The notes beneath the pieces were generated by a model. The model had not been told where the DNA came from and made no database searches. It was given only the letters and a program-made list of their open reading frames with translations. Positions 1 through 8,427 of a stretch of DNA of 64,000 nt are shown here, piece after piece. The stretch comes from Luteipulveratus flavus. GTDB taxonomy: Bacteria > Actinomycetota > Actinomycetes > Actinomycetales > Dermatophilaceae. The translations under genes and the position numbers were made by a program. Each line of letters begins with the position of its first letter. The first letter of the stretch is position 1. The stretch is from contig NZ_JAROAV010000043.1 of NCBI RefSeq assembly GCF_029439465.1, positions 1-64,000 of the forward strand. The letters are read 5' to 3'.

Positions 1-2
1 TG

Positions 3-251
3 GTGCAGAGCGACGACCCGGGGGGGTACGGCGGCTCGCTGGAGTGGGCGACCTCGTGCCCGCCGCCGCGGCACAACTTCAACTCCATCCCGCGGATCCG
101 CTCGGAGCGCCCGGCGTTCGACATCAACCACCCCGAGGCCGCTGTGGCGTCCGTCCAGCCCGCTCCTGACACGCTCGCCAAGATCGTCGGCCCGGCCGAC
201 CACGGCGCGCAGACCCTGGGCGGCACTCACCCGGAGGACAGTGACCGATGA
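3..251 (+). CDS. ctaD: cytochrome c oxidase subunit I, C-terminal end (partial)
   Basis: The reading frame is open from the window edge, so only the last 82 codons are present. The stretch containing [14 protein letters not shown] and RPAFDINHP is the conserved cytoplasmic tail of actinobacterial aa3 oxidase subunit I, after the last membrane helix. In the complete protein this subunit carries haem a, haem a3 and CuB and reduces O2. The stop overlaps the ATG of ctaF (ATGA), so the two are translationally coupled. The haem ligands lie outside the window. The identification rests on the tail and on the ctaF neighbour. Confidence 0.9.
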   Translation: MQSDDPGGYGGSLEWATSCPPPRHNFNSIPRIRSERPAFDINHPEAAVASVQPAPDTLAKIVGPADHGAQTLGGTHPEDSDR

Positions 252-649
252 AGGTCGAGTACAAGCTCTTCGCGATCCTGTGCGTCTTCTGCTTCGGCGT
301 CGGGATCTGGTACGGCATCTGGACCGGTTGGGAGGAGCCGGTCGGCGTCGTCGGCCTGTTCCTGACCGGCGGCCTCTGCGCCATGATCGGCGGGTTCGTC
401 TGGTGGACCGCCCGCAAGCTCGGTCCGCGTCCGGACGATGACCCCCAGGGCAACATCTCCGACGTCGAGGGCGACTACGGGTTCTTCAGCCCGCACAGCT
501 GGTGGCCGTTCTTTCTGGGCCTCTCCGGCGCGGTCGTGTTCCTCGGACTGGCCGTCGGCTGGTGGCTGGTGATCATCGGGATGCCGCTGCTGGCCATCTC
601 GGCGGTCGGCTGGGTGTTCGAGTACTTCCGCGGCGAGAACGCCATCTGA
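248..649 (+). CDS. ctaF: cytochrome c oxidase subunit IV, actinobacterial type
   Basis: A 133-residue integral membrane protein, the usual size for the small actinobacterial subunit CtaF of the aa3 oxidase in the bc1-aa3 supercomplex. Hydrophobic segments lie near residues 7-24, 32-54 and 86-125 (the last long enough for two helices). They are separated by an acidic loop containing DDDPQGN and the conserved SPHSWWPF stretch. It starts inside the ctaD stop (ATGA overlap). No catalytic residues are expected; the subunit is structural. A strong hairpin follows the stop and probably ends the ctaC/D/F transcript. Confidence 0.92.
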   Translation: MKVEYKLFAILCVFCFGVGIWYGIWTGWEEPVGVVGLFLTGGLCAMIGGFVWWTARKLGPRPDDDPQGNISDVEGDYGFFSPHSWWPFFLGLSGAVVFLGLAVGWWLVIIGMPLLAISAVGWVFEYFRGENAI

Positions 650-666
650 CGCTCTCCGCACACGCC

Positions 667-703
667 GACGGCGCCGCCTTCCTCACCGGGAGGCGGCGCC
701 GTC
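667..703 (+). terminator. rho-independent-type hairpin after ctaF
   Basis: Perfect 12-bp inverted repeat (GACGGCGCCGCC / GGCGGCGCCGTC) with a 13-nt loop, 17 nt after the ctaF stop, followed by a T-rich stretch (CGTCTTGTCGTT). It also faces the convergent gene at 725-1483, so it may work in both directions. Confidence 0.75.
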
Positions 704-724
704 CGTCTTGTCGTTCCCTGGCTC

Positions 725-1483
725 TCAGGTGCGCTCAGTCGGCGGCTGGCCGAAAGTGTCGGCCCACTCGTCGGGCCGCACCGACAGCAGCTGGTGCGCC
801 ATGTCCTCGGCCGCGTGCTCGGGTTCGCTCTGACTGCTGGTGAGGTGCAGCAGCGGGTGATGGAAAGCGCCGGGGCCGTGCATCATGAGCTCGAACGTCA
901 CGACAACACCGTGGCCGAGCCATGAGGGAGTGACCCCCGCCAGACCGAGATCGTCAGGCGGCAGGAGCAGCCGCAGTGGCTCGAGGCGCTGCTGGAGCAG
1001 GCGCGCGACCTGCCGCCGCGGAGTTTCCCAGCTTCGGTCGCTCGTGGCGCGCTCGACCTCCGCAAGGTACTGGTCTCGCTCGAAGTGGATGTCCGGCAGA
1101 TCCCAGGGACGGCCTTCGTGGCGTTCGACTGTCTGAGAGGTCGGGCCGTCGAACACGCCGACGTAGTCCCGGAAGTCCACCCACGAGACTCGGCGCCGGT
1201 CGGCGGACGCCACGATGACGGGCGCGATCACGCCGCAGCCGGCCTCGCCGCAGGAGCATCGGTACAGCGCGACGCGACGTCCGTTGTCGTCGGGCAGCAA
1301 GGGTGAGGCCGGGCCGAGCATCGTCGACGGGTCGAAACCACGCCAGTCCTTCGCGACCGCGACAAACGGGTCCTCGCCGTCCACGCGGATGGCCAGATTC
1401 GGCCAGTCGGGCCGACGTGCTGGGACGTCGTACTCGAGCCGCAGGACGGACAGCCCGGTGAATGCATCCGGCGGCAACGTCAT
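725..1483 (-). CDS. conserved hypothetical protein with CxC-x4-C cluster
   Basis: A 252-residue soluble protein with no signal peptide or membrane segment. I do not recognise a named family. The clearest feature is RCSCGEAGCG (C76, C78, C83), followed by an aromatic-rich stretch (SWVDFRDYVG); this cysteine pattern occurs in uncharacterised actinobacterial proteins and could bind metal. Its ATG overlaps the stop of the upstream zincin gene by one base (TGATG), so the two are co-translated. It converges with ctaF. Function unknown; pairing with a predicted metallopeptidase is the only context. Confidence 0.6.
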   Translation of the reverse strand: MTLPPDAFTGLSVLRLEYDVPARRPDWPNLAIRVDGEDPFVAVAKDWRGFDPSTMLGPASPLLPDDNGRRVALYRCSCGEAGCGVIAPVIVASADRRRVSWVDFRDYVGVFDGPTSQTVERHEGRPWDLPDIHFERDQYLAEVERATSDRSWETPRRQVARLLQQRLEPLRLLLPPDDLGLAGVTPSWLGHGVVVTFELMMHGPGAFHHPLLHLTSSQSEPEHAAEDMAHQLLSVRPDEWADTFGQPPTERT

Positions 1484-1869
1484 CAGCCCCAGCCGAGCTC
1501 GTGCAGCCGATCGTCGTCGATCCCGAAGTGATGTCCGAGCTCGTGGACCACGGTCACGGTGATCTCGTGACGCAGGTGGTCGGTGTCGCGCGCCAGGCGT
1601 CGTAGCGGACCGCGGAAGATGGTGATCCGGTCCGGCAACGAGCCGTAGCCCCAGCCACCGACGCGCTCGGGCAGCGGCGTCCCCTCGTACAGGCCCAGCA
1701 GCACCGGACCGTCCGGGGGAGGCTCGTCGTCGACGAGGATGGCGATGTTGTCCAGCCGGTCGAGGAACGCGGGTGGCACGCCGTCCAGCGCCTCTCCGAC
1801 GATCTCGTCGAACTCCTCGTCGCTCAGGTCAACGGCCACGTCCGCATTGTTGCTCACGCTGCAGCACAC
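1483..1869 (-). CDS. zincin-like metallopeptidase family protein
   Basis: Small protein (128 residues from this GTG) with HELGHHFGIDDD near the C-terminus: H109, E110 and H113 form the HExxH motif and a downstream Asp is the likely third ligand. This matches the small actinobacterial minizincin family (Pfam 06262 type), cytoplasmic and of unknown substrate. Neither this start nor the alternative GTG at 1857 (giving VSNNADVAV) has a good ribosome site; family members usually begin nearer the second. The gene sits upstream of, and overlaps, the CxC hypothetical gene. Confidence 0.75.
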   Translation of the reverse strand: MCCSVSNNADVAVDLSDEEFDEIVGEALDGVPPAFLDRLDNIAILVDDEPPPDGPVLLGLYEGTPLPERVGGWGYGSLPDRITIFRGPLRRLARDTDHLRHEITVTVVHELGHHFGIDDDRLHELGWG

Positions 1870-1907
1870 GACGGGTACCGGGGTCGAGAGGCGCGTGAAC
1901 CGACGGC

Positions 1908-1955
1908 ACGACGAAGGGGCGGAACCGCTCGACAGCGGTTCCGCCCCTTCGTCGT
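1908..1955 (-). terminator. 22-bp perfect hairpin after qcrB
   Basis: Arms of 22 bp at 1908-1929 and 1934-1955 are exactly complementary with a 4-nt CGAC loop, 17 nt beyond the qcrB stop. It lies between the qcrCAB operon and the start of the zincin gene. There is no T-tract, as is common for terminators in high-GC genomes. Confidence 0.75.
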
Positions 1956-1972
1956 CCGGGGGAGGGAGGACC

Positions 1973-3769
1973 TCAGCGGTCGCTCTTCTCCTCCTCGAGG
2001 TGGCCGTACGCGTGGCTGGTGCCGATCTCCTCGGCGCCGCCGTGCAGGTGGCCGCCGAACTCCTGCGGGTGGCTGTCCTCGACGGCCGCCGCCTCCAGGG
2101 CCTCGTACTCGCCGCGGTGGTGCGCCGCGGCCAGCTCGGCCGGGGTCACCGCCTCGATGCGGTCGTTGAACCAGAAGCCCGACAGGCGCGTGCGCAGGCG
2201 CTGCTTGGCCGCACCCATGCGACGGACGCCGTTGCTGTCGCTGCCCTCCGGGAGCTCCAGCGGCCGGTTCGACTCGAACGCCACCAGACGCCAGCGGGTG
2301 TGCGCATCGAGGGGCTCGTGCGCCTCGAAGAACCGGCCGTCCGCCGTCCGGACGATGCGGCCGGTCTCGCGGCCGTGCAGCACCAGGTCACGATCGCGCC
2401 GCTGCAGGCTCAGGCAGATGCGCTTGGTCACCCAGAACACCAGCGGCGGCAGGATGACGGCCGACAGGCGCAGGATGTTCGTGATGTCGTTGATCGACAG
2501 GTGCAGCTTGATCGCCATGATGTCGTTGCCGGCGGCGAAGAACAGGACCGCGTAGAAGCTGATCGCGGCCATGCCCAGGGCGGTCCGGGTCGGAGCGTTG
2601 CGCGGGCGGTCCAGGATGTGGTGCTCGCGCTTGTCACCGGTGATCCACGCCTCCAGGAACGGGTAGGCGCCGGCGATGGTGAACAGCACCGGGATCAGCG
2701 CGATGGCGCCGAGGAAGATGTTGAAGCTCCAGGTGCGTCCGAGCAGGTCGAACTCCAGGAAGCCCGGCAGCAGTCGTAGCGCTCCGTCGGCGAAGCCCAT
2801 GTACCAGTCGGGCTGCGAGCCGGCCGTGACCTGCGTCGGCTCGTACGGCCCGTACGCCCAGATCGGGTTGATCGTGACCAGGCCGGCGATGAGCGCGGTG
2901 ATGCCGAAGACGATGAAGAAGAAGCCACCCGCCTTGGCGATGTAGACCGGCATCATCGGGAAGCCGACGACGTTCTTCTCGGTGCGGCCGGGGCCGGGGT
3001 ACTGGGTGTGCTTGTGCACCATCACCAGGATGATGTGCGCCGTGAACAGCCCGACGATGATCGCGGGCAGCAGCAGCACGTGCACCGTGAAGAGCCGCGG
3101 GATGATCGCCTCACCCGGGAAGCCGCCGCCGAACACCATGTAGGAGATGTACGACCCGAGGACCGGGATGGAGAGCATGAAGCCCTCGGCGGCTCGCAGG
3201 CCGGTACCGGAGAGCAGGTCGTCCGGCAGCGAGTAGCCGGCGAACCCCTCGACCAGCGCCAGCATCAGCAGCGTCAGACCGATGATCCAGTTGATCTCGC
3301 GCGGCTTGCGGAACGCGCCGGTGAAGAACACCCGGAACATGTGCAGCATGATCGCCACGATGAACAGCAGCGCCGCCCAGTGGTGGATCTGCCGGATGAT
3401 CAGGCCGCCGCGCACGTCGAAGGAGATGTCCACCGTCGAGGCGTACGCCTCGGACATCGCGATGCCCTTCAACGGCTCGTAGCTGCCGTCGTAGACCGTG
3501 TGGCCCGCGCTCGGCACGAACCAGAAGGTCAGGAAGGTGCCCGTCAGCAGCAGGATCACCAGGGAGTACATGGCGATCTCGCCGAGCATGAAGGACCAGT
3601 GGTCGGGGAAGACCTTGCGCATCAGGTAGCGGAAGCCCTTGGCGGTGCCGGTGCGCTCGTCCACCCAGCTCGCGACCGCGCCGACAGCGCCGGCGCCCTT
3701 CGCCGGGGCTGAGGTGTCGTCGTCCTTGCGCAGCGCGTCGGCGCTGCGGGCCGGTGTCTCAGTACTCAT
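1973..3769 (-). CDS. qcrB: ubiquinol/menaquinol-cytochrome c reductase cytochrome b subunit
   Basis: Cytochrome b of the bc1 complex (598 residues), the quinol-oxidising membrane core that passes electrons to QcrA and to the two b haems. Haem-ligand pairs are visible as H129/H143 (RQIHHW and MLHMF) and H230/H245 (FTVHV and FTAHI), with 14- and 15-residue spacing. The Qo-site motif reads PDWYMG in place of the mitochondrial PEWY, as is normal in actinobacteria. A C-terminal cytoplasmic extension of about 140 residues is the actinobacterial form. Its ATG overlaps the qcrA stop, making it the last gene of qcrC-qcrA-qcrB. Confidence 0.97.
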   Translation of the reverse strand: MSTETPARSADALRKDDDTSAPAKGAGAVGAVASWVDERTGTAKGFRYLMRKVFPDHWSFMLGEIAMYSLVILLLTGTFLTFWFVPSAGHTVYDGSYEPLKGIAMSEAYASTVDISFDVRGGLIIRQIHHWAALLFIVAIMLHMFRVFFTGAFRKPREINWIIGLTLLMLALVEGFAGYSLPDDLLSGTGLRAAEGFMLSIPVLGSYISYMVFGGGFPGEAIIPRLFTVHVLLLPAIIVGLFTAHIILVMVHKHTQYPGPGRTEKNVVGFPMMPVYIAKAGGFFFIVFGITALIAGLVTINPIWAYGPYEPTQVTAGSQPDWYMGFADGALRLLPGFLEFDLLGRTWSFNIFLGAIALIPVLFTIAGAYPFLEAWITGDKREHHILDRPRNAPTRTALGMAAISFYAVLFFAAGNDIMAIKLHLSINDITNILRLSAVILPPLVFWVTKRICLSLQRRDRDLVLHGRETGRIVRTADGRFFEAHEPLDAHTRWRLVAFESNRPLELPEGSDSNGVRRMGAAKQRLRTRLSGFWFNDRIEAVTPAELAAAHHRGEYEALEAAAVEDSHPQEFGGHLHGGAEEIGTSHAYGHLEEEKSDR

Positions 3770-4866
3770 CCACGCTCCCAGAAGCTCGGGCCGACAGGCT
3801 CTGCGAAGCCCTGGTCGGCAACGAGGTATCCCTCAGTATCGACAGAGATCTTCAGCTGTGGCAACGGGCGCTTGGCCGGGCCGAAGATCACCTTGCAGTC
3901 GTCGGTCATGTCGAACGTCGACTGGTGGCACGGGCACAGCAGGTGGTGCGTCTGCTGCTCGTACAGACCGACCGGGCAGCCGACGTGCGTGCAGATCTTG
4001 GAGTAGGCCACGACGCCGTCGATGCCCCAGTCGCGCTGGCGCTGGCTCCTGATCTTGGACTCCTCCAGTCGCACGAGGATGACGGAGGCCTTGACCTTCT
4101 CGTTCAGCGGGTGCTCGGTCTCGTTGATGCCCTCGGGCAGCACGTGGAACACCGAGCCCAGCGTGACATCGGTGAGGCGGATCGCGGTGCCCTCGGGGTC
4201 GCGCATGAGCTTGCGCTTGCGCCCGCCCTTGCCGTCCCGCTGACCGATCCGGGTGCTCCACAGCGTGGTCGACAGGTCGTTCTTGGGCAGCGGGCCGAGC
4301 GAGCCCACCAGCTGGAGGCCGAGCGGCACGGCGAACAGCCCGAGCGCACCGCCGAGGGTGTAGACGATCAGCGGCCGGCGACGGATCTGGGCGGACTCGC
4401 CGCCCTCGGTGAGGACGTCGATGGCGCCCTGACGCGCCCCGTCGTCCGAGCGCAGCACGTGGCGCTCCTCGACGATCTCCTCGTCGGACATCAGCGTCTT
4501 CGCCCAGTGCACGGCGCCCAGGCCGATCCCCAGCAGCGAGAGGCCCAGCGTCACGCCGAGCGCGACGTGCAGGGCGTTCGTGACGCCGACGAGCGGGAGG
4601 GTGACGGTGGAGTTCTTGTCGATGGCGAAGTAGGCCACCGCGAAGCCGACCGTGGCCAGCATCGACAGGACGAACAGTCCGGCGACCTGACGCTCGGAGC
4701 GTCGGGCGGCGGCGTCGTCGTCGTCACCGTGGCGGTGGACGTGCGCGGGCAGCCCCGGGTTCTCGAAGCGGGCGGGCAGACCGCCGGTGCCTTCGACGTG
4801 ACCCTTGCTCAGGTCGACCGGCGAGGACCCGGAGCTGCGCTCGGGCAGGTTGTCGTGCTCGCTCAT
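3766..4866 (-). CDS. qcrA: Rieske iron-sulfur subunit of the cytochrome bc1 complex
   Basis: A 366-residue Rieske protein. Cluster motifs are CTHVGC (C292, H294, C297) and CPCHQS (C311, C313, H314): two Cys and two His hold the [2Fe-2S] cluster and C297/C313 form the disulfide. Three hydrophobic segments (about 61-82, 94-119, 164-190) give the three-helix actinobacterial anchor instead of one. The frame is open much further upstream, but the ATG at 4866 overlaps the qcrC stop by one base (TGATG) and gives the expected MSEHDN start. It transfers electrons from quinol to the QcrC haems. Confidence 0.96.
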   Translation of the reverse strand: MSEHDNLPERSSGSSPVDLSKGHVEGTGGLPARFENPGLPAHVHRHGDDDDAAARRSERQVAGLFVLSMLATVGFAVAYFAIDKNSTVTLPLVGVTNALHVALGVTLGLSLLGIGLGAVHWAKTLMSDEEIVEERHVLRSDDGARQGAIDVLTEGGESAQIRRRPLIVYTLGGALGLFAVPLGLQLVGSLGPLPKNDLSTTLWSTRIGQRDGKGGRKRKLMRDPEGTAIRLTDVTLGSVFHVLPEGINETEHPLNEKVKASVILVRLEESKIRSQRQRDWGIDGVVAYSKICTHVGCPVGLYEQQTHHLLCPCHQSTFDMTDDCKVIFGPAKRPLPQLKISVDTEGYLVADQGFAEPVGPSFWERG

Positions 4867-5645
4867 CAGGCAGCCTTCCGTCCGAGCCAGACCGCGGCGC
4901 CGATCAGCAGACCGATACCGATGGTCCAGGCGAACATGCCTTCCGACACCGGACCGAGGTTGCCGAGGTTGTGACCGCCGGCGTTGGCCTCGTTGTCGAC
5001 GTTGTGCAGGTAGGCGATGACGTCGTTCTTGTCCTGGGGGGAGAGGTTGGTGTCGTTGAACACCGGCATCGACTGCGGGCCGGTCAGCATGGCCTCGTAG
5101 ATGTGCTTGCCCTCGATGTTGCGCAGGCTGGGCGCGAACTTGCCGCGCGTCAGCGCGCCGCCGGAACCGGCGAAGTTGTGGCACATGGCGCAGTTGACCC
5201 GGAACAGCTCACCGCCCTTGGCGATGTTGCCGTTGCCGTTGGTGTACTCCGTGGCCGGCACGGCGGGGCCGGGGCCGAGCGAGGCGACGTACGCGGCCAG
5301 CTGCTTGGTCTCGGTGGCGTCCATCGTGACCTTGTTGCGCTGGGCCTGGACGCCCGGCTGGGTCAGCGGCATGCGTCCGGTGCCGACCTGGAAGTCGACC
5401 GCGGCCGCGCCGACACCCACCAGCGAGGGGCCGGCTGCGGTGCCGTTGGCGTTGGTGCCGTGGCAGCTGGCGCAGTTGGCGAGGAACAGGTCCTTGCCGG
5501 CCTTCACGTCGTCGGCGGTCGCGGTGGCGGCCTTCGCGTCCTTGGGGGCGAGCGCGGTGTAGAGGCCGCCGGTCACGACCAGCCCCAGCAGCAGCACGAG
5601 CACGATGGCTGCTGGGTGTCGGCGGCGAGCGGCGAGGAAGCTCAC
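4866..5645 (-). CDS. qcrC: dihaem cytochrome c subunit of the bc1 complex
   Basis: A 259-residue protein with two CxxCH haem sites, CASCH (C58, C61, H62) and CAMCH (C152, C155, H156). An N-terminal membrane segment (about 12-33) acts as the export signal and a C-terminal anchor spans about 236-256. The dihaem QcrC replaces cytochrome c1 plus soluble cytochrome c and contacts the aa3 oxidase directly, so no separate carrier is needed. It is the first gene of the qcrC-A-B overlap chain. It starts 61 nt after ctaE, so all four probably share a transcript. Confidence 0.97.
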   Translation of the reverse strand: MSFLAARRRHPAAIVLVLLLGLVVTGGLYTALAPKDAKAATATADDVKAGKDLFLANCASCHGTNANGTAAGPSLVGVGAAAVDFQVGTGRMPLTQPGVQAQRNKVTMDATETKQLAAYVASLGPGPAVPATEYTNGNGNIAKGGELFRVNCAMCHNFAGSGGALTRGKFAPSLRNIEGKHIYEAMLTGPQSMPVFNDTNLSPQDKNDVIAYLHNVDNEANAGGHNLGNLGPVSEGMFAWTIGIGLLIGAAVWLGRKAA

Positions 5646-5706
5646 GTGGTCGTCCTGTCTTCGTCGGTGGGAGGGGCGGGCAGATGAGGCGTCGTCATCG
5701 CGGACC

Positions 5707-6366
5707 TCACTGCAGGAGGTAGATGGTCGCGAACAGCGCGATCCACACCACGTCGACGAAGTGCCAGTAGTAGCTGGTCACGATCGCGCCGGTGGCCTGG
5801 TGGTGGGTGTAGCGACGAGAGGTGAAGGTCCGGCCGATGATCAGCAGGAACGCGAGCAGACCGCCCGTCACGTGCAGACCGTGGAACCCGGTGGTCAGGT
5901 AGAACATCGAGCCGTACGCGTCGGAGTCCAGCCGGATGCCCTCGTGGACGAGCTCGGAGTACTCCATCACCTGACCGGCGACGAACACCGAGCCGAAGAT
6001 GTACGTCAGGACGTACCACTCGCGCATGCCCCACTGGCCGAGCTGCAACAGCTTGCCGGTGCGGAAGGGAACGCCCTGCTCCGCCTTGAAGACGCCGAGC
6101 TGGCACCACACGGAGGAGATCACCAGCACGAGGGTGTTGGCGAGGGCGTAAGGGACGTTGAGCACCTCGGTGTTCTTGGTCCAGAGCTCGGGCGCCACCG
6201 ACCGGATCGTGAAGTACATCGCGAAGAGCCCGGCGAAGAACATCAGCTCGCTCGCGAGCCAGACCATCGTGCCGACGGCGGTCATGTTCGGGCGGGTCAC
6301 CGGACCGTGTCCGGCGGGGATTCCTGGTTGGCTCGTCTGAGCAGTCGCGGTCGCCACGTCGGCCAT
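5707..6366 (-). CDS. ctaE: cytochrome c oxidase subunit III
   Basis: A 219-residue, five-helix heme-copper oxidase subunit III. Typical stretches are [27 protein letters not shown] and [11 protein letters not shown]. It stabilises the aa3 oxidase core and proton uptake. The frame continues 64 codons upstream, but the ATG at 6366 gives the family-typical short N-terminus and has GATGGGG just upstream. First gene of the ctaE-qcrC-qcrA-qcrB block, as in other actinobacteria. The 190 nt upstream contain short GTACGA repeats in both orientations, but I could not assign a promoter with confidence. Confidence 0.96.
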   Translation of the reverse strand: MADVATATAQTSQPGIPAGHGPVTRPNMTAVGTMVWLASELMFFAGLFAMYFTIRSVAPELWTKNTEVLNVPYALANTLVLVISSVWCQLGVFKAEQGVPFRTGKLLQLGQWGMREWYVLTYIFGSVFVAGQVMEYSELVHEGIRLDSDAYGSMFYLTTGFHGLHVTGGLLAFLLIIGRTFTSRRYTHHQATGAIVTSYYWHFVDVVWIALFATIYLLQ

Positions 6367-6544
6367 TATGGCCCCATCCGCGCAGCAAGGGTCGGGCGAC
6401 CCCCTGGGGGGACCGCCTCCGACGTGAGAGACCGACCGGGATCGTACGAACGCATACGACGAAGCGTAGTACGACGGTCGGTCGGTCACTACCTGCGAGC
6501 AGCCCAACGCGGCGGCCCGCGTACGAGTTCCCGGCCTGGATGGG

Positions 6545-6550
6545 TAGCAT
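6545..6550 (+). promoter_or_regulatory. -10 element TAGCAT, leaderless start at 6557
   Basis: TAGCAT ends 6 nt before the ATG at 6557, which puts the transcription start at or next to the start codon of the pseudo-receiver gene. Confidence 0.6.
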
Positions 6551-6556
6551 CGCCGC

Positions 6557-6991
6557 ATGGCCTCGACCGCTTCCGTCGCACCCGCGCAGCCGACCGTCCG
6601 CAGCCTGTCCGTCCTGCTCTACAGCGACGACATCGCGACTCGCGACGCCGTGCGGATCGGTGTCGGGCGCCGGCCGGCGCGCGACGTCGAGGTCGCCCGC
6701 TGGCGCGAGTGCGCCACGCCGGAGGCCGTGATCGAGGCCGTCGACGCCGGCGGCTACGACCTGCTGATCCTGGACGGCGAGGCCACTCCTGCGGGCGGCA
6801 TGGGCCTGTGCCGACAGCTCAAGAACGAGATCTCCGACTGCCCGCCGGTCATCGTCCTCACCGGTCGGCCGCAGGACGCGTGGCTCGCGTCCTGGTCCCT
6901 CGCCGACGCGGCGGTGCCGCAGCCGATCGACCCGCTCACGCTGGGCAGCACGATGGCCGCCGTCGCACGGCACGCCGCGCCGTCGGCCTGA
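6557..6991 (+). CDS. response-regulator receiver-like (pseudo-receiver) protein
   Basis: A stand-alone 144-residue receiver fold with no output domain. Visible receiver positions are the acidic pair D24/D25 (LYSDD), the candidate phospho-acceptor D73 (LLILDGE) and T102 (VLTG). The usual lysine before the last helix is replaced: the motif reads PQPID (Q122) instead of xKPxx. That suggests a receiver that binds partners without normal phosphorylation chemistry. No histidine kinase is adjacent. It lies between ctaE (divergent) and trpD, 4 nt from the latter, so it is co-transcribed with trpD. The same arrangement is familiar in actinobacteria, but the role is unknown. Confidence 0.75.
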   Translation: MASTASVAPAQPTVRSLSVLLYSDDIATRDAVRIGVGRRPARDVEVARWRECATPEAVIEAVDAGGYDLLILDGEATPAGGMGLCRQLKNEISDCPPVIVLTGRPQDAWLASWSLADAAVPQPIDPLTLGSTMAAVARHAAPSA

Positions 6992-6995
6992 GCCG

Positions 6996-8066
6996 ATGAC
7001 CTTCCGGACCTCCTGGGCCGAGGTCCTGACCTCCCTCCTGAGCGGGAACGACCTCTCCGCCGAGCAGACGGCCTGGGCGATGGACCAGGTGCTCACCGAG
7101 CAGGCCGACCCCGCCCAGCTCGCGGGGTTCCTGGTCGCGCTGCGGGCCAAGGGCGAGACGGCCGCGGAGATGCGTGGCCTGGCCGACGGCATGCTCGAGC
7201 GGGCGATCCGCATCGAGGTACCGGGGCGCACGCTGGACATCGTCGGCACCGGCGGCGACCAGGCGCACACGGTCAACATCTCGACGATGTCCTCCGTCGT
7301 CGCCGCCGCGGCGGGCGCCACCGTGGTCAAGCACGGCAACCGGGCGGCCAGCTCCTCCTCCGGGTCGGCGGACGTCCTCGAGGCGCTCGGCGTGCGGCTC
7401 GACCTCACCCCCGACCAGGTGCTGCGGGTAGGGGAGCGCGCCGGCATCACGTTCTGCTTCGCCCAGACCTTCCATCCCTCGTTCCGGCACGCGGGGTCCG
7501 CGCGCCGCGCGTTGGGCATCCCGACCGCGTTCAACGTGCTGGGACCGCTCACCAACCCCGCGCAGACCCGCTACGCCGCCATCGGGGTGGCGGACGAGCG
7601 CATGGCCGCGAACATCGCCGGCGTGTTCGCCGACCGCGGCAAGGACGCGGCCGTCTTCCGCGGCGACGACGGGCTGGACGAGCTCACGCTCTCGACGACC
7701 TCACGCGTGTGGTGGGTACGCGGGCAGGACGTGACCGAGCACCGCATCTCTCCCTCGGACGTGGGGCTCGCACCCGCACCGCTGGAGGCGCTGCGCGGAG
7801 GGGACGCCGACCACAACGCGGGTGTGGTCCGCGAGCTGGTCCAGGGGCGCATCGGCCCGGTCCGCGACGCCGTCCTGCTCAACGCCGGCGTCGCACTGGC
7901 GATCACGGCGACCGGTGACCCCGACGGCTCGGAGTCGCGCTTCGGCTCGCACGACGACCTCGCCTCCGCCGTCTCGGCGGGGGTTGCTGCCGCGGCAGCA
8001 GCGATCGACTCGGGCGCTGCGGCCAGCACCCTGCAGCGCTGGGTCGAGGCGACCGCGTCGGTCTAG
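6996..8066 (+). CDS. trpD: anthranilate phosphoribosyltransferase
   Basis: A 356-residue enzyme of tryptophan synthesis that joins anthranilate and PRPP. The PRPP-binding GTGGD motif is at 84-88, followed by TVNIST and by KHGNRAASSSSGSAD (about 111-125); all are diagnostic of TrpD. No other trp gene is near, as in mycobacteria where trpD also sits alone beside ctaE. It starts 4 nt after the pseudo-receiver stop without its own clear ribosome site, so translation is probably coupled. It converges with the Lrp-type gene. Confidence 0.97.
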   Translation: MTFRTSWAEVLTSLLSGNDLSAEQTAWAMDQVLTEQADPAQLAGFLVALRAKGETAAEMRGLADGMLERAIRIEVPGRTLDIVGTGGDQAHTVNISTMSSVVAAAAGATVVKHGNRAASSSSGSADVLEALGVRLDLTPDQVLRVGERAGITFCFAQTFHPSFRHAGSARRALGIPTAFNVLGPLTNPAQTRYAAIGVADERMAANIAGVFADRGKDAAVFRGDDGLDELTLSTTSRVWWVRGQDVTEHRISPSDVGLAPAPLEALRGGDADHNAGVVRELVQGRIGPVRDAVLLNAGVALAITATGDPDGSESRFGSHDDLASAVSAGVAAAAAAIDSGAAASTLQRWVEATASV

Positions 8067-8075
8067 CCGGTCGGC

Positions 8076-8354
8076 TCAGTCGCCACCAATGCTGAACGCC
8101 TCGCCCAGGTCCTTCGAGGAGTAGGTGCGGAAGGCGATGTGCGTCTGGGTGTCGCGGACGCCCTCGACCTTGTTCAGCCGGTCGGCGATCACGTCGGCGA
8201 AGTCCTCGTGCCGCGCCACCTTGGCGACCGCGACGAGGTCGACGTCGCCGGTCACGGAGTAGACCTCGCTCACGCCCTCGATCTCGACGATGGCCTGGGC
8301 CACCTCCGGAATGCGGTTCACGTCGGCCTTGATGAGCACGATGGCGGAGATCAC
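8076..8354 (-). CDS. Lrp/AsnC ligand-binding (RAM) domain protein
   Basis: Only 92 residues: the effector-binding ACT-like half of an Lrp/AsnC regulator without the helix-turn-helix. The repeated pattern VYSVTGDVDLVAVAKV and VEGVRDTQTHIAF is typical of this domain. Such stand-alone proteins form decamers and may bind amino acids or mix with full-length Lrp proteins. The start is GTG, supported by a -10 element 6 nt upstream. Its position beside trpD could hint at sensing an amino acid, but that is inference. Confidence 0.88.
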   Translation of the reverse strand: MISAIVLIKADVNRIPEVAQAIVEIEGVSEVYSVTGDVDLVAVAKVARHEDFADVIADRLNKVEGVRDTQTHIAFRTYSSKDLGEAFSIGGD

Positions 8355-8360
8355 CGGGCC

Positions 8361-8366
8361 ACTCTA
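8361..8366 (-). promoter_or_regulatory. -10 element TAGAGT, leaderless start at 8354
   Basis: On the minus strand TAGAGT is followed after 6 nt by the GTG of the RAM-domain gene. Confidence 0.6.
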
Positions 8367-8427
8367 GCCAGCGTGCCGCCCCTGGGGCCCGGCCGGGCGA
8401 CCGTGCCGGACGCCCGCTGGACCGCCC

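Noticed and set aside
4867-5184. Upstream extension of the qcrA frame
   Set aside because: It overlaps qcrC in another frame and gives an Arg/Gln-rich sequence without homology; the ATG in the TGATG overlap fits the family.
6421-6500. Promoter of ctaE from the GTACGA repeats
   Set aside because: TACGAT and similar hexamers are present on both strands, but no -35 with acceptable spacing could be found, so no site is claimed.
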